Part shown: positions 24,012-34,027 of the stretch, piece by piece
Layout: each line of letters opens with the position of its first letter
Position numbering within the stretch: position 1 is the first letter of the stretch
Assembly: GCF_003590145.2 (NCBI RefSeq)
Contig: NZ_CP060436.1
Span: 2,204,001-2,268,000, forward strand
From: Pseudooceanicola algae
GTDB taxonomy: Bacteria > Pseudomonadota > Alphaproteobacteria > Rhodobacterales > Rhodobacteraceae
Direction of reading: 5' to 3'
DNA: 64,000 nucleotides
Program-made: the position numbers and the translations under genes
Notes under the pieces: model-generated
Database searches by the model: none
The model's input: the letters and a program-made list of their open reading frames with translations, nothing else
What the model was told of the DNA's origin: nothing

Positions 24012-25703
24012 TTACTGGCCTTTCTTGAAGCGCAGGCCGTTCAGGTAATTCCCCAGGGCGATGAAGCTGCCCGAGATCATCACCGACACCAGGCTCATGG
24101 CCATGGCCGTATTGACCGAGCCCTGGTCGAACTGGTGGAAGACGAAGGTCGAGACGGTCTCGAACCCCGGCGGCGTCAGCAGCAGCGAGGTCACGAGTTC
24201 GCGCGAGGCGATGGAAAAGACGATGAAGCCCGAGGCCACCGAAACCCCCAGCAGGGCCGGGCCGTTGACCCGCAGGATCACGCCCAGGTCACTGGCGCCA
24301 TAGACCACGGCGGCGTCCTGCATCGACATAGGCAACTGGCGCAGCGTGCTGGTGATCATGCGCACCGGATAGGGCAACATGATGCAGGTATAGGCCAGCA
24401 GCATCACCCACCAGGTGTTGTAGGGCGACCAGGGCCAGAAGACCTGATTCCACACCAGGATCAGACCCACGGCGACCGTCATCGCCGGCAGCGCGTTCGG
24501 CAGCGTCAGCAGGAAATCCAGCGGCCCGGAAAGCACCGAGCGCCAGCGCACGATGAAGAAGGCCGCCAGCACGCCGATTGTCACCGTGACCAGCGCCGTG
24601 ACGGTCGCCAGGTGAAGGCTGGTGCCGATGGCGCCCAGGGCCTCTTCGTGGGTGGTGAACAGCTCGATGAAGGCATTGAAGTTCAGGTTGGACCAGACAA
24701 GCCCGCCCGACATGCGCTGCATCATGGCGCTCAGCAGGATCGACAGGAGCGGCAGAGCGACGGCCACCAGCGCCAGTATGCCAAGGGCCACATGGGACAG
24801 AGCGGTGCCGAGGCTGTCGCGCTGCGAGGCACCGGGAGGTGTCTGCACCTCGTCGACCGAGATCGCGGTGCGGCGCATCAGTTGCATGTGCAGGGAATAG
24901 GCCCCGAGGGCGATCAGGATCAGGATCAGCGACAGAACCGAGGCACCCGGCAGGTCGATGGGCCAGTCGGTCAGCTTTTCGTGGATATAGGTGACGACGA
25001 AATCGATGCCGACCCGGCGCCCGAGGATCTCGGCGGTGCCGAATTCCTCGACCGTCATGATGAAGACCAGCAGGTTGCTGGACACGATGGCCGTCCCCAC
25101 CAGTGGCAGCAGGATACGAAACAGCCGGCGCATGGGCGTGGCGCCAAAGACCCGCGCAACTTCGTCATAGCGCTGCCCGACGATCTGCAGGGCACTGGAG
25201 GTGGTGAAATAGATGATCGGGAACAGGTTCAGCGCCATCACCGCGGCGATGCCGAAGAAGGTATAAAGCACCGCGCTGATGTTGAAGCCGAGGATCTGTT
25301 CGATGAACCCGTTGCGCTGGCCCAACTGGATCCAGGCGAAGGACCCGGTGAAGGGGGGGATCAGGAAGGGCACGAGGAAACAGAGGTCCCAGATCGCGCC
25401 GCCACGCCCGAGCTTGCCCCGCAGGATGGCGGCCGTGACCGCGAGCAGGGTGGAAAGGGCGCAGACCGAGATCCCCAGCGCGACCGAGTTGAACACCGCC
25501 TGTACGAGGCGCGGATCGCCGAGGTGCGGCGTGAGGTTGCCGAAAGCACCGGCAAGGGACAGTTCGTTCAGTTGCGGGAAAATAGCGAAAAGGATGATCG
25601 ACAGGATGGGCAATGCGACGACCACGAAGGCCAGCCCCATCGTCGCGAAGAAAAGGGAGGCGCGGATGGCGCCTCCCGATGTCTTTGTGACCGATGCGGA
25701 CAT
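24012..25703 (-). CDS. ABC transporter permease, fused two-domain (FbpB/PhnV-like)
   Basis: 563 aa with about twelve membrane helices and two copies of the permease EAA-type loop (YDEVARVFGATPMRRLFRILLP in the first half, SMQDAAVVYGASDLGVILRV in the second). A single polypeptide carrying both halves is usual in iron(III) and 2-aminoethylphosphonate importers. It joins the ATPase and the binding protein in one operon. Confidence 0.9.
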   Translation of the reverse strand: MSASVTKTSGGAIRASLFFATMGLAFVVVALPILSIILFAIFPQLNELSLAGAFGNLTPHLGDPRLVQAVFNSVALGISVCALSTLLAVTAAILRGKLGRGGAIWDLCFLVPFLIPPFTGSFAWIQLGQRNGFIEQILGFNISAVLYTFFGIAAVMALNLFPIIYFTTSSALQIVGQRYDEVARVFGATPMRRLFRILLPLVGTAIVSSNLLVFIMTVEEFGTAEILGRRVGIDFVVTYIHEKLTDWPIDLPGASVLSLILILIALGAYSLHMQLMRRTAISVDEVQTPPGASQRDSLGTALSHVALGILALVAVALPLLSILLSAMMQRMSGGLVWSNLNFNAFIELFTTHEEALGAIGTSLHLATVTALVTVTIGVLAAFFIVRWRSVLSGPLDFLLTLPNALPAMTVAVGLILVWNQVFWPWSPYNTWWVMLLAYTCIMLPYPVRMITSTLRQLPMSMQDAAVVYGASDLGVILRVNGPALLGVSVASGFIVFSIASRELVTSLLLTPPGFETVSTFVFHQFDQGSVNTAMAMSLVSVMISGSFIALGNYLNGLRFKKGQ

Positions 25704-25708
25704 CGCGA

Positions 25709-26662
25709 TTACTCGACAGCGGCCTTGAAGGCGGCCATCGTCTTCTCTGCATCAGCCGCGGCCTGGGCGTCGTCGAATTCGATCAGGGTCAGGTCGTCCC
25801 AGCCGGGGCGATCGGCCTTGATGTCGGTGCGCGCGGGCAGGATCATGCGGTCGGCGACCAGCGCCTGACCTTCTTCGGACAGGACGAAGTCGATGAACTT
25901 CTTGGCGTCTTCAGCCTGATCGGTGGAGGCCGGGATCATCAGGGCCCGCGGCGTCAGAACGGTACCGGAGGCGGGATAGACGACCTCGATCGCCTCGCCT
26001 GCGGCCTTCTGGCCGAGCGCGATGTAATCGACCGCGCCGAAGACCACGCCACGCGCCCCCGAAAGCACCGGGTTCAGGGCAGCACTGTTGGCGCCGGGCA
26101 CGATCATGCCATTCGCCTTCAGGTCGCGGAACAGGCTCCAGGCGGCATCGCCGTCCTTGCTGACCAGACCCTGCACAAGCGTCAGCGCCGCGCCGGATGC
26201 GGCCGGATCGGGCATGGTCACCATGTCCTTGTAGGCCGGATCGGTCAGGTCTGACCATTCGGCCGGTGCCGGCATGTCGAGGCCGGTGTTGTAGACCATG
26301 GCAATCGCGGCCGCACCCTGCGCCACGTAGTCGTCGGACTTCAGCGAGGCCGGCACGTTTTCGGCATTGGGCGAGGTATAGGCCAGCAATTCGCCGGCCT
26401 CGCTCAGGGAAATGGCGTGGCTCCAGGAAGCCGAGATCAGCACATCGGCATGCGGGTTGGATTTTTCCGCCTCATAGCGGGCCATCACCTTGCCGGAATT
26501 CGATTGGAAAAGGTTGACCGTGATGCCGGTCTTTTCGGTGAAGGCTTCTGCCAGCGCGGCCGAGAGCGGCTTTGGTCCAGCGCTGTAGACGGTCAGATCT
26601 TCGGCATGTGCGCCACTGGCGGCCAGCAGGGCGAAGGCGGAGATCGCGAGCTTGCGGATCAT
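25709..26662 (-). CDS. ABC transporter substrate-binding protein (Fe3+/2-AEP class)
   Basis: 317 aa with a signal peptide (AISAFALLAASGAHAED). The mature protein opens TVYSAGPKPLSAALAEAFTEKTGI, as in family-1 binding proteins for iron, thiamine or 2-aminoethylphosphonate. The adjacent tyrosine pair typical of ferric-binding FbpA is not evident, so an organic anion such as a phosphonate is at least as likely as iron. It is the first gene of the operon that continues with permease, ATPase and LysR. Confidence 0.88.
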   Translation of the reverse strand: MIRKLAISAFALLAASGAHAEDLTVYSAGPKPLSAALAEAFTEKTGITVNLFQSNSGKVMARYEAEKSNPHADVLISASWSHAISLSEAGELLAYTSPNAENVPASLKSDDYVAQGAAAIAMVYNTGLDMPAPAEWSDLTDPAYKDMVTMPDPAASGAALTLVQGLVSKDGDAAWSLFRDLKANGMIVPGANSAALNPVLSGARGVVFGAVDYIALGQKAAGEAIEVVYPASGTVLTPRALMIPASTDQAEDAKKFIDFVLSEEGQALVADRMILPARTDIKADRPGWDDLTLIEFDDAQAAADAEKTMAAFKAAVE

Positions 26663-27155
26663 GAGAAATCTCCTTTGAGATATCGGGAAGGAAGAAGCTT
26701 GTGTGGGGTCGTTGCGCCATAGCTATGCGAAACGCCCCCCTTCCTCGCAATGTGCCGCATCAGGGAATTCGGCGCGTATCGTCCCGAAAATCGGGACAGG
26801 TCAGCCTGCGCTTAACACGGGAATGTAACCGGAACGCGACAGATGGCTTTCAAAATCCTCAAGAAATGCGTTGATTTTGGGGGCCTTCGCCTGGCTTTTA
26901 TCGGATGGGGGTGCAGGGGACGCGCAGAAGCGTGCCATTATTTGTGACGGTTTTGTAAAATGTCAGGGGCTGGTGTCATGGGGTTTCGGCCCCCTTCAGA
27001 TGTGACGCCGGCTTGCGCCGGCTCTCGCAAAGCGGGGGCCTTCCTCAGGGCGCCGGGGCGTCCGCCCTCGATGTGTTTCCGACGGGATGAAGAGGAGGGG
27101 TCGCGGCGGCTGTGAGGTCCTGTCCGAGTATTTACGGCCAGATGAGGAGAGCCGT
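26663..27155. other. Intergenic region upstream of the ABC operon
   Basis: 493 bp. It holds the promoter of the transporter operon, with a palindromic site at 26782-26798. Near the end of the gbpR gene is a short GC-rich hairpin (GCCGGC..GCCGGC, about 27012-27030) without a T run. No gene with a plausible ribosome site is seen. Confidence 0.5.
26782..26798. promoter_or_regulatory. Inverted repeat upstream of the ABC operon
   Basis: GTCCCGA, three A, TCGGGAC: perfect 7-bp arms about 120 bp before the binding-protein start. The partial dyad and its distance suit a LysR box for the regulator encoded at the end of this operon. A terminator is less likely because no T run follows. Confidence 0.4.
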
Positions 27156-28073
27156 TCAGAGGCGGCGCAGGACCTCCTGCAGGACGCGGTCGGCGATGCG
27201 GGGCAATTGCTGGCCGCGATTGTGCAGGACGAAATAGGGCGAGACGCGGATTTCCAGGTCGAGGTCGAGCACGGCGAGCTTGGCGCCAAGGCTTTCATGG
27301 GTGAGGATTTCTGCCACCTCCTCGGATTGCGGCGAGATCACATCGGAGCGAGAGAGCAGCGCCAGCACCACCAGCAGGGAGGAGGAATTGTTGACATTGC
27401 GCGGCACCGGGCGGCCGATCTGCAGGAAGGCATCCTCGACCGCCTGACGGATGGGCGAGCCGCGTTCCTGCACAACCCATTCGTATCGCGCCACGTCTTC
27501 CAGCGACAGGGCGCGGCGCCCGGCCAGCGGATGGGCCGATCGGACCATCAGCGCGACATTTTCGGACCGGGCCGGGTAGACGTGGAATTCGCCATGTTCC
27601 TCGGTCGCGGCCAGCCGGGCGATGATGAAATCAAAGCGTCCCTCCTTCAGGCCGCGGACCAGTTGGGTCGAGGGGCCGACCTCGATCGTGGCTTCGACGT
27701 CGGGGGATTGTTCCTTGATCCGGCGGATGGCGGGCATGAGGTAGCCCATGGCGGGGCCGGTGACCGCGCCGACGCGGACCTCGCCCGACTGGCCGATGTT
27801 GAGGTTCTCGACCTCTGTCTGCAGGCTGTCGAGCTCCGCCAGGATGACCCGGATATGGCGCAGGAAGACCGTGCCGACCGCCGTCGGTTCCATCCAGCGC
27901 GGATGGCGGATGAACAGCGGCGCGCCGGCTTCCTGTTCGATCTCGGCCAGCATCCGGCTGGCGGCGGGCTGCGAGATCGCCAGTTCCGCTGCCGCAAGCT
28001 GCAACTTTTGTTGCCGGGCGATCTCGGTCACCAGGCGCAGGTGAATGGGTTTCAGGCGGCGGATGAGGTCCAT
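27156..28073 (-). CDS. gbpR: LysR-family regulator of sugar uptake (GbpR-like)
   Basis: 305 aa. N-terminal HTH (KLQLAAAELAISQPAASRMLAEIE) and a LysR effector domain with TQLVRGLKEGRFDFIIAR. It is transcribed away from chvE. Divergent gbpR-chvE is the known arrangement in Azospirillum and Agrobacterium, where GbpR activates chvE in response to L-arabinose, D-galactose or D-fucose. A dyad (28084-28099) lies between the two genes, close to the gbpR start, in the position of an autoregulatory LysR site. Confidence 0.82.
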   Translation of the reverse strand: MDLIRRLKPIHLRLVTEIARQQKLQLAAAELAISQPAASRMLAEIEQEAGAPLFIRHPRWMEPTAVGTVFLRHIRVILAELDSLQTEVENLNIGQSGEVRVGAVTGPAMGYLMPAIRRIKEQSPDVEATIEVGPSTQLVRGLKEGRFDFIIARLAATEEHGEFHVYPARSENVALMVRSAHPLAGRRALSLEDVARYEWVVQERGSPIRQAVEDAFLQIGRPVPRNVNNSSSLLVVLALLSRSDVISPQSEEVAEILTHESLGAKLAVLDLDLEIRVSPYFVLHNRGQQLPRIADRVLQEVLRRL

Positions 28074-28083
28074 GAGTCATATG

Positions 28084-28099
28084 ATACCATTTTTGGTAT
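28084..28099. promoter_or_regulatory. Probable GbpR operator
   Basis: ATACCA, TTTT, TGGTAT: perfect 6-bp arms around a 4-base spacer, placed 11 bp upstream of the gbpR start in the 163-bp divergent region with chvE. Confidence 0.55.
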
Positions 28100-28236
28100 G
28101 ACTTCTAGCTTAAATAGAATTTTACAGTCATGACGATGGCGCATACCCAGTAGGCGGTTGAGGAGACCAGACACCAGGAAACAGCGTGCGTGACCGGCAG
28201 ATCCCCTGCCCGGATCGCACATAGTGGAGGAGCACT

Positions 28237-29283
28237 ATGATTCTCAGAACTCTCGCGGCCAGCACGGCTGCCGCTCTCATCCTTTCGTCCGGCGCCTACG
28301 CCGAGACCGTCGGCATCGCCATGCCCACGAAGTCTTCGGCGCGCTGGATCTCGGACGGGGAATCCATGGTCGCCCAGTTCGAAGAGGCCGGTTACGACAC
28401 CATCCTGCAGTATGCGGAAGATGACATTCCCAACCAGGTCGCGCAGATCGAGAACATGATCACCCGTGGTGTGGACGTGCTGGTGATCGCGGCGATCGAC
28501 GGCACCACCCTGTCGAACGCGCTTGAGAACGCCCACTACGCCGACATCCCGGTGATTTCCTATGACCGCCTGATCCGGGACAGCGAATACGTCAGCTACT
28601 ACGCCACCTTCGACAACTTCCAGGTCGGCGTGCTGCAGGCCTCGTCGCTGGTCGCCGGACTGGAAGACCGCTTTGGCGAGGGCCCCTACAACGTCGAGTT
28701 GTTCGGCGGCTCGCCCGACGACAACAACGCCTATTTCTTCTATAACGGGGCCATGTCGGTGCTGGACCCGCTGATCGCGGACGGCACGGTCAACATCGTC
28801 TCGGGCCAGACCGGCATGGAAAAGGTCGGCACCCTGCGTTGGGACGGCGCCGTCGCCCAGTCGCGCATGGATAACCTGCTGTCGGCCTATTACACCGACC
28901 AGCCCGTGCACGGCGTCCTGTCGCCCTATGACGGCCTGTCCATCGGCATCCTGTCGTCGCTGAAGGGCGTCGGCTATGGCTCGGGCGACATGCCCATGCC
29001 CATCGTCTCGGGCCAGGACGCAGAGCTGCCCTCGGTCAAGTCGATCATCGCCGGCGAGCAGTATTCGACCGTCTTCAAGGACACTCGCGTTCTGGCAGGC
29101 GTTGCCGTGGATATGGCCGAAGCGGTTCTGGAAGGCACCGACCCCGAGATCAACGACACCGAGACCTACGACAACGGCGTCAAGATCATCCCCTCCTACC
29201 TGCTGGAACCGGTCCTTGTGGACAGTTCGAACTGGAAAGAGGTCGTGGTCGAAAGCGGCTATCACGACGCGGAACAATTCTGA
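28237..29283 (+). CDS. chvE: Multiple-monosaccharide ABC transporter binding protein
   Basis: 348 aa with a signal peptide ([11 protein letters not shown]) and GGAG before the ATG. The mature protein matches Chv[18 protein letters not shown] at the start, [16 protein letters not shown], and [18 protein letters not shown] in the second lobe. It binds L-arabinose, D-galactose, D-xylose, D-glucose and related sugars in the periplasm and delivers them to GguAB. It is the first gene of the catabolic run that continues to 40812. Confidence 0.92.
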   Translation: MILRTLAASTAAALILSSGAYAETVGIAMPTKSSARWISDGESMVAQFEEAGYDTILQYAEDDIPNQVAQIENMITRGVDVLVIAAIDGTTLSNALENAHYADIPVISYDRLIRDSEYVSYYATFDNFQVGVLQASSLVAGLEDRFGEGPYNVELFGGSPDDNNAYFFYNGAMSVLDPLIADGTVNIVSGQTGMEKVGTLRWDGAVAQSRMDNLLSAYYTDQPVHGVLSPYDGLSIGILSSLKGVGYGSGDMPMPIVSGQDAELPSVKSIIAGEQYSTVFKDTRVLAGVAVDMAEAVLEGTDPEINDTETYDNGVKIIPSYLLEPVLVDSSNWKEVVVESGYHDAEQF

Positions 29284-29377
29284 TCCGAAACAGCGCGGCC
29301 CCTTTTCGGTCGCACGACCTGCCCGGTTGCCTTTCCGGGCAGGTCCCTCCCCCCCCAGAAAGCGATAGGGCAAAGCC

Positions 29378-30898
29378 ATGACTACTTTGCTTGAAATGCG
29401 CTCCATCACCAAGGAATTTCCCGGCGTCAAGGCGCTCGACAACGTCAACCTGACGGTGGCCGAGGGCGAGATCCACGCGATCTGCGGCGAGAACGGCGCC
29501 GGGAAATCCACCCTGATGAAAGTGCTCTCGGGCGTCTATCCCGCCGGATCCTACGACGGCGAGATCCATTATGACGGCAAGCTGGCGCAGTTCAGCAATA
29601 TCTCGGACAGCGAAGCGCTCGGGATCATCATCATTCACCAGGAGCTGGCGCTTGTCCCGCTGCTGTCCATCGCCGAGAACATCTACCTGGGCAATGAACG
29701 TGCCAGCAAGGGCGTGATGGACTGGCGCGAGACCTTCCGCCTGACCGAGGGCCTGCTGGCCAAGGTCGGCCTGAAGGAAGGGGCATCGACCCTGATCGAC
29801 AGCCTCGGGGTGGGCAAGCAGCAGCTGGTCGAGATCGCAAAGGCCCTGTCCAAGGATGTGCGCCTGCTGATCCTGGACGAACCTACCGCGGCGCTGAGCG
29901 AAAGCGACAGCGCGGCCCTGCTGGAACTGATGCTTGAGCTGAAGAAGCAAGGCGTCACCTCGATCATCATCAGCCACAAGCTGAACGAGGTGCGCCATGT
30001 CGCCGACAGCGTGACCGTCATCCGCGACGGGGCCACCGTGTCGACGATGGATGCCCATGTCGAGGAGATCACCGAGGACCGCATCGTGCGCGACATGGTG
30101 GGCCGCGACATGGCCAGCCGCTATCCGGCACGGCCCCGCGTGGCCGGCGACATGCTGATGGAGGTGCAGGGCTGGAACGTCTGGCATCCCGAACATGCCG
30201 ACCGCCAGGTGATCCGCGACGCCGATTTCAACGTCCGCGCCGGCGAGGTGGTCGGGATCGCGGGCCTCATGGGGTCCGGGCGGACCGAGCTTGCCATGTC
30301 GATCTTCGGGCAAAGCTACGGCAAGAACATATCGGGCAGCGTCAGGATGCACGGGCAGGACGCCGATACCACGGACGTCGGCAAGGCCATTGCGGCCGGG
30401 CTGGCCTATGTCACCGAGGACCGCAAGAGCCTTGGCCTGATCCTCGAGGAAACCATTGCCCGGAACGTCACCCTGGCCAACCTGGAGGGTGTTTCTCATC
30501 AGGGGGTTATTTCCGAAGGCCAGGAGACCGAGGTCGCGGAAACCTATCGCCGCGCCATGAACATCCGCACGCCGGGTGTCTTCCAGAAGGTCATGAACCT
30601 GTCGGGGGGCAACCAGCAGAAGGTCGTCCTGTCAAAATGGCTGTTCTCCGGCCCCGAGGTGCTGATCCTGGACGAGCCGACCCGTGGCATCGACGTGGGC
30701 GCGAAATTCGAGATTTACGGGATCATCAACGACCTTTCCGCGCAAGGAAAAGGCGTTGTCATGATCTCTTCTGAGATGCCCGAACTGCTGGGCATGTGTG
30801 ACCGGATCTACGTGATGAACGAGGGCGCGCTGGTCGGTCAGCTGTCCGCCGAGGACGCGAGCCAGGAGCGCATCATGTCCATGATCGTCACGGAATAG
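29378..30898 (+). CDS. gguA: Sugar ABC transporter ATP-binding protein
   Basis: 506 aa with two ATPase domains. Domain 1 has Walker [10 protein letters not shown] (about residue 36) and [12 protein letters not shown]. Domain 2 has the degenerate P-loop GLMGSGRTE, the signature [15 protein letters not shown] and [13 protein letters not shown]. This is the MglA/XylG/GguA layout for monosaccharide importers. It energises GguB with ChvE as binding protein; 12 bp separate it from gguB. Confidence 0.92.
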   Translation: MTTLLEMRSITKEFPGVKALDNVNLTVAEGEIHAICGENGAGKSTLMKVLSGVYPAGSYDGEIHYDGKLAQFSNISDSEALGIIIIHQELALVPLLSIAENIYLGNERASKGVMDWRETFRLTEGLLAKVGLKEGASTLIDSLGVGKQQLVEIAKALSKDVRLLILDEPTAALSESDSAALLELMLELKKQGVTSIIISHKLNEVRHVADSVTVIRDGATVSTMDAHVEEITEDRIVRDMVGRDMASRYPARPRVAGDMLMEVQGWNVWHPEHADRQVIRDADFNVRAGEVVGIAGLMGSGRTELAMSIFGQSYGKNISGSVRMHGQDADTTDVGKAIAAGLAYVTEDRKSLGLILEETIARNVTLANLEGVSHQGVISEGQETEVAETYRRAMNIRTPGVFQKVMNLSGGNQQKVVLSKWLFSGPEVLILDEPTRGIDVGAKFEIYGIINDLSAQGKGVVMISSEMPELLGMCDRIYVMNEGALVGQLSAEDASQERIMSMIVTE

Positions 30899-30910
30899 GG
30901 AGTGGGACGA

Positions 30911-32098
30911 GTGGAAACCGCAGAAAACAACAACGAAAGCAAGGGCATCGGCGCCTACCTTGCCGGCCACCTTCGCGAATACGGGTTGCTGGTCGCGCTG
31001 ATCGCGATCATGGCCTTCTTCCAGATCGTGACCAACGGGGTCCTTCTGAAACCGGTGAACATCACCAACCTGTTCCTGCAGAACAGCTATATCATCATCA
31101 TGGCGCTCGGCATGCTGATCGTCATCGTGGCGGGGCATATCGACCTGTCGGTGGGGTCCGTCATGGGCTTCGTCGGGGCGCTGGCCGCCGTCATGATGGT
31201 CAACTGGGGCTGGCCGGTCTGGCTGGCGATCCCGGCCTGTCTGCTGTCGGGCATCCTGATCGGGGCCTGGCACGGCTACTGGGTCGCCTATTGGAAGATC
31301 CCGGCCTTCATCGTGACCCTGGCCGGCATGCTGGTGTTCCGGGGCCTCTCCCTCTGGCTGCTGGAAGGGCAATCCGTCGGCCCCTTCGAGCGCAGCTTCC
31401 AGTCCCTCTCCACGGGCTTCATCCCCGATGTCTTCGGCATCGGCCGTCCCAACGGCACGGCGCTGGCCGCCGGGGTCATCGCGGTGATGCTGATCCTCTG
31501 GATGGGGCTGAAACAGCGGGCGCGCAATGCCAAGTACGGCATGGATGACGAACCCATGGCCTTCTTCATCGTCCGCAACTTCGTCGTCTGCGGCGCGCTG
31601 TTCTACGTCATGTACAAGCTCGCCGGTTTCCGTGGTCTGCCCAACGTCATGATCTCGATGACCGTGCTGACGGTGATCTACGCCTTCATTACCGAGAACA
31701 CCGTTCTGGGGCGGCGGATCTATGCGCTTGGCGGCAACGAGAAGGCCGCGAAACTGTCGGGCATCAAGACCGAAAAGCTGACCTTCCTCGCCTTCGTCAA
31801 CATGGGGATGCTGGCGGCCCTGGCCGGGCTGATCTTTGCCGCCCGCCTGAACACCGCGACGCCCAAGGCGGGCTTTGCCGTAGAGCTTGACGTGATCGCG
31901 GCCGTCTTCATCGGCGGCGCGTCCATGTCGGGCGGTTCGGGCAAGATCATCGGGGCCGTGGTCGGCGCCTTTATCATGGGCGTGCTGAACAACGGCATGT
32001 CGATCATGGGCATCGGCATCGATTACCAGCAGGTCATCAAGGGCCTCGTGCTGCTGGCGGCCGTCTTCTTCGACGTCTACCAGAAGAACAAGGGCTAA
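30911..32098 (+). CDS. gguB: Sugar ABC transporter permease
   Basis: 395 aa. I take the GTG at 30911, which has AGGGAG eight bases upstream, over the in-frame GTG at 30902 that overlaps that site. About ten membrane helices are present, with the BPD_transp_2 features AGHIDLSVGSVMGF and GGASMSGGSGKIIGA. It forms the membrane channel of the ChvE-GguA-GguB importer. A gap of 183 bp to the next gene could hold a processing or internal promoter site; I see no terminator there. Confidence 0.9.
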   Translation: METAENNNESKGIGAYLAGHLREYGLLVALIAIMAFFQIVTNGVLLKPVNITNLFLQNSYIIIMALGMLIVIVAGHIDLSVGSVMGFVGALAAVMMVNWGWPVWLAIPACLLSGILIGAWHGYWVAYWKIPAFIVTLAGMLVFRGLSLWLLEGQSVGPFERSFQSLSTGFIPDVFGIGRPNGTALAAGVIAVMLILWMGLKQRARNAKYGMDDEPMAFFIVRNFVVCGALFYVMYKLAGFRGLPNVMISMTVLTVIYAFITENTVLGRRIYALGGNEKAAKLSGIKTEKLTFLAFVNMGMLAALAGLIFAARLNTATPKAGFAVELDVIAAVFIGGASMSGGSGKIIGAVVGAFIMGVLNNGMSIMGIGIDYQQVIKGLVLLAAVFFDVYQKNKG

Positions 32099-32281
32099 CG
32101 CCCCCTCGGGTGGCCTTCGGGCCGCCCCCCGACCCGGACCGCCGACAGGGGTTCCCCGGATTTCGCGGCACTGCCTGGCCGACCTCCCCGCCTGGCACGC
32201 GCCCCGCGCCATGGGCTGGCCAGGCCCCGCGCGCCAACATCGCCGGAAACGGCGACCAGCAAGAGACAAGGCTGTTTCACC

Positions 32282-34027
32282 ATGACGTTCAAACCCGCCC
32301 CATGGCCCCGCAAGCTGCGCTCCCAGGAATGGTACGGCGGCAATTCCCGCGACACGATCTATCACCGCGGCTGGATGAAGAACCAGGGCCACCCCCATGA
32401 CCTGTTCGATGGTCGCCCGGTGATCGGCATCATGAACACCTGGTCCGACCTCACCCCCTGCAACGGCCACCTGCGCGAGCTCTCGGAAAAGGTGAAGGCC
32501 GGCATCTGGGAAGCCGGTGGGTTCCCGGTCGAAGTGCCCGTCTTCTCGGCCTCGGAAAACACCTTCCGCCCCACGGCGATGATGTTCCGCAACCTCGCCG
32601 CCCTGTCGATCGAGGAACAGATGCGCGGCCAGCCCATCGACGGCTGCGTTCTGATGGTCGGCTGCGACAAGACCACCCCGTCGCTGATGATGGCCGCTGC
32701 CTCCTGCGATGTGCCCTCGATCGTCGTCACCGGGGGGCCGATGCTGAACGGCTATTTCCGCGGCGAACGTGTCGGGTCCGGCACGCACCTGTGGAAGTTC
32801 TCCGAAGCCGTGAAGGCCGGTGAGATGACGCAGGAAGAATTCCTGGAAGCCGAAGCCGGCATGTCGCGGTCCTCGGGCACCTGCAACACCATGGGCACCG
32901 CAAGCACCATGGCGTCGATGGCCGAAGCCCTTGGCATGGCACTGTCCGGCAATGCCGCAATCCCGGCCGTCGACAGCCGTCGTCGCGTCATGGCGCAGAT
33001 GTCGGGCCGCCGCATCGTGCAGATGGTGAAGGACGACCTGAAGCCTTCGGACATCATGACCAAGGCGGCCTTCGAGAACGCGATCCGCACCAATGGCGCC
33101 ATCGGGGGGTCCACCAATGCGGTGATCCACCTGCTGGCCATCGCCGGGCGCATGGACGGCGTCGACCTGACGCTGGACGACTGGGACCGTTGCGGCCGCG
33201 ACGTGGCGACCATCGTGAACCTGATGCCCTCGGGCAAGTACCTGATGGAGGAATTCTTCTATGCCGGCGGCCTTCCGGTCGTCATCAAGCGTCTCGGCGA
33301 AGCCGGGCTGCTGCACAAGGACGCCCTGACCGTTTCCGGCGAAACCATCTGGGACGAGGTCAAGGACGTGATGAACCACAACGAGGACGTGATCCTGCCC
33401 GCCGACAAGCCCCTGAAGGAACAGGGGGGCATCGCGGTACTGAAGGGCAACCTTGCCCCGCTTGGCGCGGTTCTGAAACCTTCCGCCGCGTCCGAGCACC
33501 TGCTTCAGCACCGGGGCCGCGCCGTGGTCTTCGAGGACATCGACGACTACAAGGCCAGGATCGACGATCCTGATCTCGACATCGACGAGACCTGCATCAT
33601 GGTCATGAAGAACTGTGGGCCAAAGGGCTATCCGGGCATGTCCGAAGTGGGCAACATGGGCCTGCCGCCGAAGGTCCTGCAGAAGGGCATCACCGACATG
33701 GTGCGGATTTCGGACGCCCGCATGTCAGGGACAGCCTATGGCACCGTGGTCCTGCACACCTCGCCCGAAGCCGCCGCCGGTGGCCCGCTGGCCGTGGTGC
33801 AGAACGGCGATTTCATCGAACTGGACGTGGCCAACCGCTCGATCCACCTCGATGTCTCCGATGCCGAACTGGCCACGCGTCTGGCGGCCTGGACACCCCG
33901 GCACGAACAACCCGCCTCGGGCTATGCCTGGCTGCATCAGACCCACGTCGAAGGGGCCGACACCGGCGCCGACCTCGACTTTCTCAAGGGCTGCCGGGGC
34001 AATGCGGTCGGAAAGGATGCGCACTGA
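32282..34027 (+). CDS. L-arabinonate dehydratase (IlvD/Edd family)
   Basis: 581 aa. [2Fe-2S]-dependent dehydratase that turns L-arabinonate into 2-keto-3-deoxy-L-arabinonate. The N-terminus WPRKLRSQEWYGG, the cluster cysteines in NTWSDLTPCNGH, VGCDKTTPS and SRSSGTCNTMGTAS, and the C-terminus HVEGADTGADLDFLKGCRGNAVGKD match the Rhizobium L-arabinonate dehydratase closely. From what I recall, that enzyme also acts on D-fuconate and D-galactonate, which matters because no dedicated galactonate dehydratase is seen here. It overlaps the next start (TGATGG). Confidence 0.93.
   Translation: MTFKPAPWPRKLRSQEWYGGNSRDTIYHRGWMKNQGHPHDLFDGRPVIGIMNTWSDLTPCNGHLRELSEKVKAGIWEAGGFPVEVPVFSASENTFRPTAMMFRNLAALSIEEQMRGQPIDGCVLMVGCDKTTPSLMMAAASCDVPSIVVTGGPMLNGYFRGERVGSGTHLWKFSEAVKAGEMTQEEFLEAEAGMSRSSGTCNTMGTASTMASMAEALGMALSGNAAIPAVDSRRRVMAQMSGRRIVQMVKDDLKPSDIMTKAAFENAIRTNGAIGGSTNAVIHLLAIAGRMDGVDLTLDDWDRCGRDVATIVNLMPSGKYLMEEFFYAGGLPVVIKRLGEAGLLHKDALTVSGETIWDEVKDVMNHNEDVILPADKPLKEQGGIAVLKGNLAPLGAVLKPSAASEHLLQHRGRAVVFEDIDDYKARIDDPDLDIDETCIMVMKNCGPKGYPGMSEVGNMGLPPKVLQKGITDMVRISDARMSGTAYGTVVLHTSPEAAAGGPLAVVQNGDFIELDVANRSIHLDVSDAELATRLAAWTPRHEQPASGYAWLHQTHVEGADTGADLDFLKGCRGNAVGKDAH

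Noticed and set aside
23421-25868. 815-codon plus-strand frame opposite the ABC operon
   Set aside because: Shadow of the permease and ATPase genes, with repetitive Gln/Asp/His-rich product and no start signal.
30632-33511. 959-codon antisense frame across gguA, gguB and the dehydratase
   Set aside because: It covers three well-supported genes on the other strand and has Gln/His/Asp-rich, antisense-like composition.
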